Source: Alphaproteobacteria bacterium (lineage in GTDB: Bacteria > Pseudomonadota > Alphaproteobacteria > SHVP01). From it: a DNA stretch of 35,247 bases. This document shows, piece by piece, positions 1-7,602 of this stretch. The DNA is taken from positions 1-35,247 of the forward strand of contig SHVP01000018.1 in the NCBI GenBank assembly GCA_009694165.1, read 5' to 3'. Position 1 is the first letter of the stretch. Every line of letters starts with the position of its first letter. A program made the translations under genes and the position numbers. The notes beneath the pieces are model-generated. The model did not search any database. It saw only the letters and a program-made list of their open reading frames with translations, and was not told where the DNA came from.

Positions 1-63
1 GGAGGGGTCCTCGCGCAGGGCCCGCCAAACCTCTTGAACGGAGATGTCACCCGCGTAGCTCAT
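1..63 (-). CDS. Rhodanese-like domain protein, N-terminal fragment (runs off the window)
   Basis: An ATG at 61-63 opens a frame that stays open to the window edge, giving 21 residues that begin MSYAGDIS and continue with a helix containing VWRALRED. This matches the start of short alphaproteobacterial rhodanese-domain proteins, which begin with a YAGDIS-type strand and reach a DVRT motif soon after; that motif and the catalytic cysteine lie outside the window. Rhodaneses transfer sulfane sulfur through a persulfide cysteine. An AAGG-containing ribosome site lies just upstream. The gene reads in the same direction as rpsT but is separated from it by a terminator and about 450 nt. Identification rests on only 21 residues. 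Confidence 0.55.
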   Translation of the reverse strand, partial: MSYAGDISVQEVWRALREDPS

Positions 64-237
64 GCTGCCTTATTAACCGATCAGCAACTAAGGACGGCTG
101 ACCGGTACTCCCTCCCTAACTGGTCGTCCACCTTCATTCGGCCGACTTAAACCACTCCGCCACACCCGTCCCTCACGCCGACGCCAGTGCCCCAGGTTCC
201 TCATGCGAACCACCCCGGCGCCAAAATAAACGCAGTC

Positions 238-271
238 CGCTGAAGAGCTGTCTTGCTTCAGCTCTTCAGCG
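238..271. repeat. Perfect 13-bp inverted repeat with 8-nt loop
   Basis: CGCTGAAGAGCTG at 238-250 and its exact reverse complement at 259-271 flank the loop TCTTGCTT. As RNA on the minus strand the hairpin is followed by GACTGCGTTTATTTTGG, which is only loosely U-rich, so it is at best an imperfect terminator. It could equally be a leader element of the rhodanese transcript or a protein-binding palindrome. Visible in sequence; function unknown. Confidence 0.6.
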
Positions 272-455
272 CGTCACCTCTTTCTGATCTTGCGATTTGG
301 ATCGGCTGTCGTGCGATCCGAACAATGACGTAACACTACTCAGGAGAAGTTAGCGTGGCAATGGGGTCATTGTCACACCCGGGAAAATTTTTTGTTGCAC
401 CAAGTATCGTCGCAACACAGAAAAATTCTGTACGGCGCTTGCGCGATCATCTTGA

Positions 456-488
456 CAAAAAAAATGCCGCGGCGCGAAGATGCTGCGG
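456..488 (-). terminator. Intrinsic terminator of rpsT
   Basis: On the minus strand CCGCAGC (488-482) pairs with GCCGCGG (473-467), a 7-bp stem with one A/C mismatch and an 8-nt loop, followed after CA by eight T residues (464-457). It lies about 32 nt past the rpsT stop codon. Stem plus T-run is a standard Rho-independent terminator. Confidence 0.7.
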
Positions 489-520
489 TATTGCTTGTTC
501 GTCTTCCGAAGATGGAAGCG

Positions 521-787
521 TCAGGCTGACATCGCCTTGATGCGTTTCGACAGTCGAGAAATCTTTCGCGACGCCGTGTTCTTCTTGATGACGCCCCGGC
601 TCGCACTCCGCATCAGTTCCGGTTCGGCGACTCGGAACGCCGCCTGCGCCGCCTTCTTGTCGCCGCTGACGATCGCGTCCTCAAGCTTGCGCAAGTACGA
701 TCGCACGCGATTCACCCGTGCGGCGTTGATTGCGGTTCGCCGCTTGGCGCCGCGCGCGCGTTTCTCTGCTGACTTGTGTGTAGCCAT
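521..787 (-). CDS. rpsT: 30S ribosomal protein S20
   Basis: This 88-residue, very basic protein is a primary 16S rRNA-binding protein of the small subunit. The N-terminus [17 protein letters not shown], the central VRSYLRKLE helix and the C-terminal [17 protein letters not shown] segment are the S20 signature, and the length is normal. An in-frame ATG four codons upstream (799) exists, but the conserved start is the ATG at 787. In many alphaproteobacteria rpsT sits between an enoyl-CoA hydratase gene and dnaA; the hydratase is here but a rhodanese-like gene takes the next position. The gene ends at a clear intrinsic terminator. Confidence 0.97.
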   Translation of the reverse strand: MATHKSAEKRARGAKRRTAINAARVNRVRSYLRKLEDAIVSGDKKAAQAAFRVAEPELMRSASRGVIKKNTASRKISRLSKRIKAMSA

Positions 788-883
788 GGCTTGCCCCAAG
801 ACCGATCGCGATGAGGGCGGCGTTTATAGACCCACCCGAATGGGCGGTCAACCGCAGAAAACTGCGCGTTTCGCGGACCCCGG

Positions 884-1660
884 TCAGCCGTTCTTGAACT
901 TCGGTTTACGCTTTTCGATGAAGGCCGCCATACCTTCTTTCTGGTCCTGCAAGGCAAACGTCGAGTGGAACAAGCGGCGCTCGAGGTGAATGCCCTCGGC
1001 CAGCGTCGTCTCATGGGCGTGGTTGACGGCCTCTTTGGCCAACATCACCGCCGGGCGCGACAAAGCGGCAATCTCGCCCGCCACCTTCATCGCCTCGTTC
1101 ATCAGCTTGTCCGCCGGGACCACCCGGCTGACCAACCCCGCCCGCTCGGCTTCCTCGGCATCCATCATGCGACCGGTGAGCACCATCTCCATGGCCTTCG
1201 CTTTGCCGACGGCCCGCGTCAATCGCTGGGTCCCACCCGAGCCCGGGATGATGCCGAGGCGAATCTCGGGTTGCCCGAACTTGGCCGTGTTCGCGGCAAG
1301 GATGAAGTCGCACATCATCGCCACTTCGCAGCCACCGCCGAGGGCATAGCCGGCCACCGCCGCGATCACCGGCTTGCGACAATTGGCGAGGCGCTCCCAA
1401 TCCTTGGTAATAAAATTTTCGAGATACGCATCGACGAACGTCTTTGCCTGCATTTCCTTGATATCGGCCCCCGCCGCGAAAGCCTTCTCGCTGCCGGTAA
1501 GGATCAGCGCCCCGATTGCATCGTCGGCTTCGAGCTCATCGAGCGCCGCGCGCAGCTCGGCCATGAGGTCGCCGTTGAGCGCATTCATCGCCTGCGGCCG
1601 GTTCAGCGTGATGACCGCGACCGCGCCGCGAGTTTCGACCAGAATATTTTCGTAGGCCAA
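884..1660 (-). CDS. Enoyl-CoA hydratase (crotonase family)
   Basis: The 258-residue product hydrates trans-2-enoyl-CoA to 3-hydroxyacyl-CoA in fatty-acid or amino-acid breakdown. It has the crotonase oxyanion-hole segments [10 protein letters not shown] (61-70) and [14 protein letters not shown] (105-118), both catalytic glutamates (Glu112 in GGCE, Glu132 in FGQPE), the [10 protein letters not shown] motif, and the usual C-terminal [14 protein letters not shown]. These match true short-chain enoyl-CoA hydratase better than the isomerase or dehalogenase branches. The start codon is TTG (1658-1660), supported by a strong GGGGAGGG ribosome site and by the conserved MAYENI start. It lies upstream of rpsT in the same direction and downstream of mutM, the usual order for the class. 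Confidence 0.93.
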   Translation of the reverse strand: MAYENILVETRGAVAVITLNRPQAMNALNGDLMAELRAALDELEADDAIGALILTGSEKAFAAGADIKEMQAKTFVDAYLENFITKDWERLANCRKPVIAAVAGYALGGGCEVAMMCDFILAANTAKFGQPEIRLGIIPGSGGTQRLTRAVGKAKAMEMVLTGRMMDAEEAERAGLVSRVVPADKLMNEAMKVAGEIAALSRPAVMLAKEAVNHAHETTLAEGIHLERRLFHSTFALQDQKEGMAAFIEKRKPKFKNG

Positions 1661-1784
1661 CGTACCCTCCCCTCGATGCTCCGACGTGCCCCGGGGGAAT
1701 GCCCGCCGGACCGCGCTGGCGTCGCCTTGTTACGCGAGCTTGCCGGTCGAGATCAATCTCTCGATATGCTCCGCCGTTTCCCTA

Positions 1785-2618
1785 CTAACGTTGGCGCTGG
1801 CGGCAAAAAAACGTCGAGCGGCCCGACTGGACGATGCGGCGTACCGCCCCGCCGCAGTTACAACCTGGGCACGGTTCGCCCTCTCTGTCATACACGGAAA
1901 AATGGTGCTGAAAATAGCCTAACTCGCCCGATGTCTGTACGTAATCGCGCAACGACGAACCGCCCGCGGCGATCGCCTCCATGAGAACCGCTCGAACGGC
2001 ACTGGCGAGGCGGTCAGCACGATCGCCCACCACCGTCGCCGCCCGGCGCCGGGGCGACAGGGCGGCCCGATAAAGGGCTTCGCAGACGTAGATGTTGCCT
2101 AGCCCGGCCACGACCGTCTGATCAAGCAACGCGGCCTTGATCGGAGTTTTCTTGCCGGCCAGAGCGACGGCCAAGCTTTGCCCGCTGAATTCGTTCCCGA
2201 GAGGTTCCGGACCGAGGTCGGCAAGCAACCGATGGCTCGCCAACGTGTCCTCGCGGGTGAGCGTCATCAGGCCGAAGCGACGGGCGTCGTTATATGTAAT
2301 CCGGGTCCCATCATCGGTATCGATGACGACATGATCATGCGGCGCCGGGACGGCGGCCGCGGCCGTCGGCGACAGGATCAAACGGCCAGACATGCCCAGG
2401 TGGGCGATGACCACCGCCCCATCGTCGAGCGCCATCAGGATGTATTTGGCGCGCCGCCAGATCGCGCGCACGCGCCGGCCCTGTAATCGCTTGGCAAACC
2501 CCGCGGGAAACGGAATCCGCAAGTCCTTGCGCCGGACCTGGACGCGGATCAGCCGGCGACCCTCGATTCGCGGGCGCAACCCACGAACAACGGTTTCCAC
2601 CTCGGGGAGTTCGGGCAT
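1785..2618 (-). CDS. mutM: Formamidopyrimidine-DNA glycosylase, with altered zinc finger
   Basis: This 277-residue enzyme removes 8-oxoguanine and formamidopyrimidines and nicks the abasic site by beta/delta elimination. The start [14 protein letters not shown] supplies the catalytic Pro2 and Glu3, and the conserved lysine lies in [10 protein letters not shown]. The ATG at 2618 is chosen because the N-terminal proline must be exposed; five upstream codons are rejected. The helix-two-turn-helix region ([15 protein letters not shown]) is intact. The C-terminal zinc finger has Cys250, Cys253 and Cys272, but the position three residues after Cys272 is Arg275 (CGC) where the family has Cys (TGC). 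An extra Cys255 is present and might substitute. The gene is divergent from ubiE with 63 bp between starts. Confidence 0.93.
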   Translation of the reverse strand: MPELPEVETVVRGLRPRIEGRRLIRVQVRRKDLRIPFPAGFAKRLQGRRVRAIWRRAKYILMALDDGAVVIAHLGMSGRLILSPTAAAAVPAPHDHVVIDTDDGTRITYNDARRFGLMTLTREDTLASHRLLADLGPEPLGNEFSGQSLAVALAGKKTPIKAALLDQTVVAGLGNIYVCEALYRAALSPRRRAATVVGDRADRLASAVRAVLMEAIAAGGSSLRDYVQTSGELGYFQHHFSVYDREGEPCPGCNCGGAVRRIVQSGRSTFFCRQRQR

Positions 2619-2681
2619 GCGCCTTCGCTGCAATGGCGAGCGAACGTAGCGTGTTCACAGGGGCTGCGCTATGGTCCGCCC

Positions 2682-3458
2682 ATGCCCGAACCCAACGCGC
2701 CCACGCAAGCCGATGTCGACTTCGGGTACCGGCGCGTGTCGCCGGAGGAGAAAGATCGCCTCGTCCGCGATGTCTTCGATCGCGTCGCCCCGCGCTACGA
2801 CCTGATGAACGACCTGATGAGCGGCGGCTTGCACCGGATCTGGAAAGACAATTTCGTTGCCAACCTGTTCCCGTCGCCGCCGGCCAGCCTGGTCGATGTT
2901 GCCGGGGGAACGGGGGATATCGCCCTTCGCGTCCGCCGCGAAGCCGCCCGGCGCGGTGCAAGTCCGCCACCCGCGATCACGATCGTCGACCCCAACCCGG
3001 CGATGCTGGCGATCGGGCGTGATCGCGCCATCGATCATGGCATTCTTGACGTCGAACGTTGCCTATGCGCCAGGGCCGAAACGCTGCCGCTGCCCGACCG
3101 GTCCTACGCGGCCTACACGATCGCCTTCGGCATGCGCAACGTCACCGACATTCCGGCTGCCCTAGCCGAGGCTCGTCGGGTCTTGAAGCCGGGGGGGCGC
3201 TTCTTGTGTCTCGAATTCAGCCACGCAAACGACTTCTTGCGCCGCCTTTACGATGCCTACTCGTTCCACGTCGTTCCGGCGATCGGCCGACTGGTGGTAG
3301 GGGACGCCGAGCCCTACCGCTATCTTGTCGAGAGCATTCGCCGCTTTCCCGATCGTGCCCATTTTGCCAACTTGATCGAGCAAGCCGGTCTCGTCCGGGT
3401 TCACAGCTACGCCCTGAGCGGCGGCATCGTCGCCGTTCATTCGGCCTGGCGGATCTGA
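2682..3458 (+). CDS. ubiE: Demethylmenaquinol/2-methoxy-6-polyprenyl-1,4-benzoquinol C-methyltransferase
   Basis: This 258-residue SAM-dependent methyltransferase carries out the C-methylation step of ubiquinone (and, where present, menaquinone) synthesis. UbiE/COQ5 signatures are the DVFDRVAPRYDLMNDLMS segment (about 30-48), the SAM-binding VDVAGGTGDIAL loop (72-83), and the YTIAFGMRNVTD and GGRFLCLEFSH motifs. Length is slightly above the usual 250. The ATG at 2682 follows a modest ribosome site. It is followed after 10 nt by ubiB, and the pair fits one ubiquinone operon that continues into coaBC and dut. Confidence 0.96.
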   Translation: MPEPNAPTQADVDFGYRRVSPEEKDRLVRDVFDRVAPRYDLMNDLMSGGLHRIWKDNFVANLFPSPPASLVDVAGGTGDIALRVRREAARRGASPPPAITIVDPNPAMLAIGRDRAIDHGILDVERCLCARAETLPLPDRSYAAYTIAFGMRNVTDIPAALAEARRVLKPGGRFLCLEFSHANDFLRRLYDAYSFHVVPAIGRLVVGDAEPYRYLVESIRRFPDRAHFANLIEQAGLVRVHSYALSGGIVAVHSAWRI

Positions 3459-3468
3459 CCCGGCGACT

Positions 3469-5016
3469 GTGCGGCGGACGCTGCGTCATGTGCTTCGGCT
3501 TACCCACATTGCGCGTGTTCTGGCCCGCTACGGTTCAGCCGATCTGCTGAATTTCGTCGGCGCCGGCCCGTGGCCCGCGCGGATCGCCCGCTTTCTGTTT
3601 CCCGGACCGTCGGCTTTGACCGCCCGGCGCCGTCGCGGCGAGCGGATCGCCGCCGCGTTGCAGGAGTTGGGACCGGCCTTCATCAAGCTTGGCCAAACCT
3701 GGTCGACCCGGGCCGACCTCATCGGCGAGGAAATTGCCGGCGACCTCGCGCTGTTGCGCGATCGCCTGCCGCCCTTCCCGACCGCGGAGGCCCGGGCAGC
3801 GATCGAAAAGGATCTGGGGCGCCCGATCGCCGAACTGTTCGCCCATATCGACGACGAACCCCTGGCCGCTGCCAGCATTGCCCAAGTGCACAGCGCGGTC
3901 ACCAGCGACGGCCGGCCGGTGGCCGTCAAGGTCCTGCGACCCGGCATCGAACAGGCCTTTCGGCACGACATCGACCTTTTCCTTTGGCTGGCGCAACTGG
4001 CGGAACGGTCGCAACCGGCGATGCGCCGCCTGCGCCCGGTCGCCGTGATTCGCCGTTTCGCCGAGAGCACCGAACGCGAGATGGATCTGACCCTCGAGGC
4101 GGCCGCAGCCTCGGAAATCCGCCAAAACTTCGAAGGAGACCCGACTTATCAGGTACCGGCCGTGGACTGGGAACGCACCGGCCGCCGCGTGCTAACGGCG
4201 GAACGAATGTCGGGGATCAATATTGCCGATCGTGACGCCCTGGTCGGCGCCGGAATCGATCTCGGCGATGTGGTCGGCCACCTGTTGCGCTCGTTCATGC
4301 TGCAGGTGTTTCGCGACGGATTGTTTCACGGCGACATGCACCCGGGGAACCTGTTCGTCGATGCCGAGGGCCATTTGATTGCCGTTGACTTCGGCATCAT
4401 GGGCCGCCTGGAGTTCGACGATCGTCGCTATCTTGCCGAGCTGATGTTGGCGTTCCTGCGCCGCGACTATTGGCGGGTCGCGGAAGTTCACTTCGAGGCG
4501 GGCTATGTCCCGTTCGACCAATCGCTCGAAAGCTTTGCCCAGGCCTGCCGGGCGATCGGCGAACCGGTTCTCGGTCGTCCGGCCAGCCAGATTTCAGTCG
4601 CCCGCCTGTTGGCGCAACTGCTGCGCACCACCGAAAAATTCCAGATGGAGACGCAGCCGCAGCTTCTCCTGTTGCAAAAGACGATGCTGGTCACCGAAGG
4701 CGTCGCCCGCAGCCTGGATCCCTCGGTCATTTTCTGGGAGAAGGCCGAGCCCGTCATCGCCCAATGGATCCGCGAGAACCTGGGTCCGGAAGCCCGGCTG
4801 CGAGAAGCCCTCAAGGGTCCGATCCAGGTCCTCCGGCGTCTGCCGCCGCTCCTGGCGAAGGCCGAGAGCCTGCTGCACGACGCCCGTCGGCAGGGATTGC
4901 GGCTACATCCGGATACCATCCGCGCCCTGGCCGAACATCGCGGGCGGCCCTCGCCGGTCTGGCGCTACCTGCCCTGGCTCGTCATCGTGGCGCTTCTTTT
5001 CTTCCTACTGGCCTGA
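3469..5016 (+). CDS. ubiB: Ubiquinone biosynthesis protein UbiB (ADCK/ABC1 atypical kinase family)
   Basis: The 515-residue protein is an ABC1/ADCK family ATPase or kinase-like factor needed for ubiquinone production at the inner membrane. Visible motifs are the family-specific KLGQ (73-76) and its continuation TRADLIGEEIAGDLALL, the Ala-rich loop AAASIAQVHS (133-142) in place of a kinase P-loop, the conserved VAVKV lysine (Lys154), the catalytic-loop HGDMHPGN (287-294) and the metal-binding DFG (307-309). A C-terminal hydrophobic helix (about 497-515) anchors it in the membrane. The start is GTG at 3469, 10 nt after ubiE; the ribosome site is weak, so translational coupling to ubiE is likely. 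Confidence 0.95.
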   Translation: MRRTLRHVLRLTHIARVLARYGSADLLNFVGAGPWPARIARFLFPGPSALTARRRRGERIAAALQELGPAFIKLGQTWSTRADLIGEEIAGDLALLRDRLPPFPTAEARAAIEKDLGRPIAELFAHIDDEPLAAASIAQVHSAVTSDGRPVAVKVLRPGIEQAFRHDIDLFLWLAQLAERSQPAMRRLRPVAVIRRFAESTEREMDLTLEAAAASEIRQNFEGDPTYQVPAVDWERTGRRVLTAERMSGINIADRDALVGAGIDLGDVVGHLLRSFMLQVFRDGLFHGDMHPGNLFVDAEGHLIAVDFGIMGRLEFDDRRYLAELMLAFLRRDYWRVAEVHFEAGYVPFDQSLESFAQACRAIGEPVLGRPASQISVARLLAQLLRTTEKFQMETQPQLLLLQKTMLVTEGVARSLDPSVIFWEKAEPVIAQWIRENLGPEARLREALKGPIQVLRRLPPLLAKAESLLHDARRQGLRLHPDTIRALAEHRGRPSPVWRYLPWLVIVALLFFLLA

Positions 5017-5080
5017 CGCTTGCGCACAAGGCCACCGCAACCCTAGGGTACGGATTGGGCGCCAACAGGCGGAGACAGCC

Positions 5081-6316
5081 TTGCTGGCTGGACAACGCAT
5101 CCTTCTCATCATCGCCGGCGGCATCGCCGCCTATAAGAGCATTGAGCTTATCCGCCGGCTGCGCGATGCCGGCGCGGTGGTGCGATGCATCCTGACCGAG
5201 TCGGCGAGCGAGTTCGTCACGCCGATGACGATCGCGGCACTGTCCGGGCAGCCGGTTTTCCAGGATTTATTCTCGCTTAAGGACGAGAGCGAAATGGGCC
5301 ACATTCGGCTGTCGCGCGAGGCCGACCTCGTCGTGGTGGCCCCGGCAACCGCCAACCTGCTGGCCAAGATGGCCAACGGGATTGCCGACGATCTGGCGAG
5401 CACGACGCTGTTGGCCACCGACAAGCCGGTCCTGGTAGCGCCGGCCATGAACGTCCGCATGTGGCACCACGCCGCCAACCAGCGCAACATTGCCCGACTG
5501 CAGGCCGATGGCGTGACGATCGTCGGTCCGGCCGAAGGGCCGTTGGCCGATGGCGAATCGGGCCTTGGCCGGCTGGTCGAGCCTCCCGTGTTGCTGAATG
5601 CGATCGCGACCCGATTGATGGCGCTACGGCATGATCTGCCGCTGTCGGGTCGCCGGGCGATCGTGACCTCCGGTCCGACGCTCGAGCCGATCGACCCGGT
5701 GCGCTACATCACCAATCGCTCGAGCGGCAAGCAGGGTTACGCCGTCGCTGCCGCCCTGGCGCGATCGGGAGCGGAAACGATCCTGGTCTCCGGACCGACG
5801 AGCGAAGCGGTCCCGCTCGGGGTCGAGCTGGTGGCGGTCGAGACCGCCGGCCAGATGTTGCAAGCGTGCCTGGATGCCCTGCCGGCCGCGGTCGCCGTGT
5901 GTGTCGCGGCGGTCGCCGATTGGCGCGTGGACCAGGTCAGCCAAAGCAAGTTGAAAAAGCAGGGAAGTCCACCACGCCTTGAGTTGAAGGAAAACCCCGA
6001 CATCCTTGCCACCCTGTCGCGGCCCGGCCCCCGCCGGCCAGCGCTGGTGGTTGGATTTGCCGCGGAAACCGATGACGCCGAGGACAACGCCGAACGCAAA
6101 CGGCGGCACAAGGGCTGCGACTGGATCCTCGCCAACAGCGTTGCCGGTGGGGCGGTTTTCGGTGCCGCCACCAACAAGGTGACCCTTCTCGCGCCCGGGG
6201 GCCGGGAGAACTGGCCGCTGCTATCCAAAGACGAGGTTGCCGAGCGGTTGGTGCGCCGCATCGCCGCCCACCTCGGCGCGGAAGCGGCTCCCGACATGGC
6301 GAGAAAGCGGTCATGA
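5081..6316 (+). CDS. coaBC: Bifunctional phosphopantothenoylcysteine decarboxylase/phosphopantothenate-cysteine ligase
   Basis: This 411-residue enzyme performs two CoA biosynthesis steps. The flavin-dependent CoaC part (1-180) has GGIAAYKS, active-site His74 in GHIRLSR and PAMNVRMW with Asn124. The CoaB part (about 187-405) has SGPTLEPIDPVRYITNRSS, KLKK, NPDIL and GFAAET. The start is TTG at 5081, placed 6 nt after GGAG; the open frame extends far upstream inside ubiB, but no ATG or GTG precedes the conserved start sensibly. In the CoaC clamp the E. coli motif ACG with essential Cys158 is replaced by A-D-G (Asp157). I recall other alphaproteobacteria also departing from ACG here, so this may be lineage variation. 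The stop overlaps the dut start by 4 nt. Confidence 0.94.
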   Translation: MLAGQRILLIIAGGIAAYKSIELIRRLRDAGAVVRCILTESASEFVTPMTIAALSGQPVFQDLFSLKDESEMGHIRLSREADLVVVAPATANLLAKMANGIADDLASTTLLATDKPVLVAPAMNVRMWHHAANQRNIARLQADGVTIVGPAEGPLADGESGLGRLVEPPVLLNAIATRLMALRHDLPLSGRRAIVTSGPTLEPIDPVRYITNRSSGKQGYAVAAALARSGAETILVSGPTSEAVPLGVELVAVETAGQMLQACLDALPAAVAVCVAAVADWRVDQVSQSKLKKQGSPPRLELKENPDILATLSRPGPRRPALVVGFAAETDDAEDNAERKRRHKGCDWILANSVAGGAVFGAATNKVTLLAPGGRENWPLLSKDEVAERLVRRIAAHLGAEAAPDMARKRS

Positions 6317-6792
6317 ACCAGCCCGTCGTGAGGGTGCTGATCGAGCGCCTGCCCCATGCCGAGGGCTTGCCCTTGCCCGACTATGCAACCTCGGGCAGTG
6401 CCGGCGCGGATCTTGCCGCGGCGGTCGACGGCGAGGTCGCCCTTCCTGCCGGCGAGCGCCGGCTAATCCCGACGGGCTTCCGCTTGGCGCTGCCACCCGG
6501 TTATGAAGCGCAAATTCGCCCGCGATCGGGCCTCGCCTGGAAGGCGGGCGTCACCGTCCTTAACGCACCGGGGACGATCGATGCCGATTACCGCGGCGAG
6601 GTCAGCGTCTTGCTCGTTAACCTTGGTCGCGAAACCCTCGTCATCCGGCGCGGCGATCGCATCGCCCAGATGGTCGTTGCCCCCGTTTGCCGTGTCAGCT
6701 GGCAGGTTGCGGCCCCGCTGCCAGCCAGCGACCGCGGCGAAGGCGGGTTTGGATCGTCCGGCGTAGCGAGTGCGACCGAAACCAACGGATGA
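6313..6792 (+). CDS. dut: Deoxyuridine 5'-triphosphate nucleotidohydrolase (dUTPase)
   Basis: The 159-residue protein hydrolyses dUTP to dUMP and pyrophosphate, limiting uracil in DNA and feeding dTMP synthesis. All five trimeric-dUTPase motifs are present in order: SAGADLAA, PRSGLAWKAGV, PGTIDADYRGE (with the catalytic aspartate in motif 3), RRGDRIAQMV, and the C-terminal RGEGGFGSSG arm that closes over the substrate. The start ATG overlaps the coaBC stop in ATGA, so translation is coupled. The coaBC-dut pairing is very common in proteobacteria. Confidence 0.97.
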   Translation: MNQPVVRVLIERLPHAEGLPLPDYATSGSAGADLAAAVDGEVALPAGERRLIPTGFRLALPPGYEAQIRPRSGLAWKAGVTVLNAPGTIDADYRGEVSVLLVNLGRETLVIRRGDRIAQMVVAPVCRVSWQVAAPLPASDRGEGGFGSSGVASATETNG

Positions 6793-6807
6793 GCCCGAGA
6801 CACCAGC

Positions 6808-7602
6808 ATGGATTTCACCGAATCGCAGATTCAACGTTACGCCCGCCACATCATCTTGCGCGAGGTCGGTGGCACGGGTCAGGCCAAACTGCTCCAGTCC
6901 AAGGTCCTGGTCGTCGGCGCCGGCGGTCTCGGCTCGCCCTTGCTGATGTACCTGGCTGCGGCGGGCGTCGGGACCATCGGCTTGATCGACGACGACCGTG
7001 TGAGTCTATCGAACCTGCAGCGCCAGATCCTTCATACGACCGCGCGGATCGGTATGCTGAAAACCGAAAGCGCCACCGAGACGGTGGCCGCCCTCAACCC
7101 GGACGTGAAAATTGTCCCCTACCGCGAGCGGCTGACCGCCGCGAATGTCGCCGGGCTGATCGCCGACTATGACGTCATTGCCGATGGCAGCGACAACTTC
7201 GACACGCGGTTCTTGTTGAGCGATGCCTGCCACCTCGGACGGAAGACCCTGGTGTCCGCCGCCGTGCTGCGTTTCGACGGGCAGATCGCCACCTTCAAAT
7301 CGCATCTCGGCGGCGATCACCCCTGCTACCGCTGCATCTACCCGGACATCCCACCGGCCGACCTGATTCCGAGCTGCGCCGAAGGTGGCGTGCTGGGAGC
7401 CTTGGCCGGGGCCGTGGGGACGTTGCAGGCCACCGAAGTGATCAAGGAACTGCTCGGTGTCGGCCGCAGCCTGTCGGGATCGTTGCTCATCTACGACGGG
7501 CTATCGACCGAATTCCGCAAGGTGCGGGTCCGGCCGGACCCGCAGTGCGCGCTGTGCGGCCCCCATCCCTCGATCGTCGATCTATCGCGCCATGTCCGCT
7601 GA
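6808..7602 (+). CDS. moeB: MoeB/HesA/ThiF-type E1-like adenylyltransferase
   Basis: The 264-residue protein activates the C-terminal glycine of a small sulfur-carrier protein (MoaD- or ThiS-like) by adenylation. It has the nucleotide-binding GAGGLGS loop (37-43), the RQILH segment, the ATP/Mg aspartate in GSDNFDTR (Asp130), two zinc-binding pairs Cys173/Cys176 and Cys247/Cys250, and the candidate catalytic Cys190 in PSCAEGGVLG. It has no C-terminal rhodanese domain, so it resembles E. coli MoeB rather than MOCS3. No carrier-protein gene is nearby, so MoeB versus ThiF is not settled. Its last 11 nt overlap the DsrE-like gene, suggesting the two act together. Confidence 0.88.
   Translation: MDFTESQIQRYARHIILREVGGTGQAKLLQSKVLVVGAGGLGSPLLMYLAAAGVGTIGLIDDDRVSLSNLQRQILHTTARIGMLKTESATETVAALNPDVKIVPYRERLTAANVAGLIADYDVIADGSDNFDTRFLLSDACHLGRKTLVSAAVLRFDGQIATFKSHLGGDHPCYRCIYPDIPPADLIPSCAEGGVLGALAGAVGTLQATEVIKELLGVGRSLSGSLLIYDGLSTEFRKVRVRPDPQCALCGPHPSIVDLSRHVR

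Larger units (their letters stand above)
64..520. other. Long structured intergenic spacer between rpsT and the rhodanese gene
   Basis: This is the only gap longer than 300 bases in the window. Read on the minus strand after rpsT it holds, in order, the rpsT terminator, a small palindrome CAGAA-AAA-TTCTG at 418-430, a 6-bp inverted repeat TGTTGC/GCAACA around 394-418, a 6-bp inverted repeat GGATCG/CGATCC at 299-319, a perfect 13-bp inverted repeat at 238-271, and a tRNA-like foldable stretch at about 92-171 just before the rhodanese start. It is more AT-rich than its surroundings around 385-465. I see no protein with family similarity, no clear run of DnaA boxes and no confident tRNA. Confidence 0.6.

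Noticed and set aside
64..520. Replication origin next to rpsT
   Set aside because: No cluster of TTATCCACA-like DnaA boxes was found on either strand, although the spacer is locally AT-rich.
355..540. Plus-strand 61-codon frame starting GTG-GCA-ATG after AGGAG in the spacer next to rpsT
   Set aside because: The ribosome-site match is good, but the product has no recognisable family features, runs antisense through the rpsT terminator and into the rpsT 3' end, and has no clear promoter. Kept out of the gene list; conservation would change this.
965..1984. Long plus-strand frame antisense to the enoyl-CoA hydratase and mutM end
   Set aside because: Composition mirrors the third-position GC bias of the real genes opposite; no domain is recognisable.
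4505..5080. Upstream extension of the coaBC reading frame through ubiB
   Set aside because: The extension overlaps the whole 3' part of ubiB in another phase; CoaBC similarity begins at the TTG at 5081 after GGAG.
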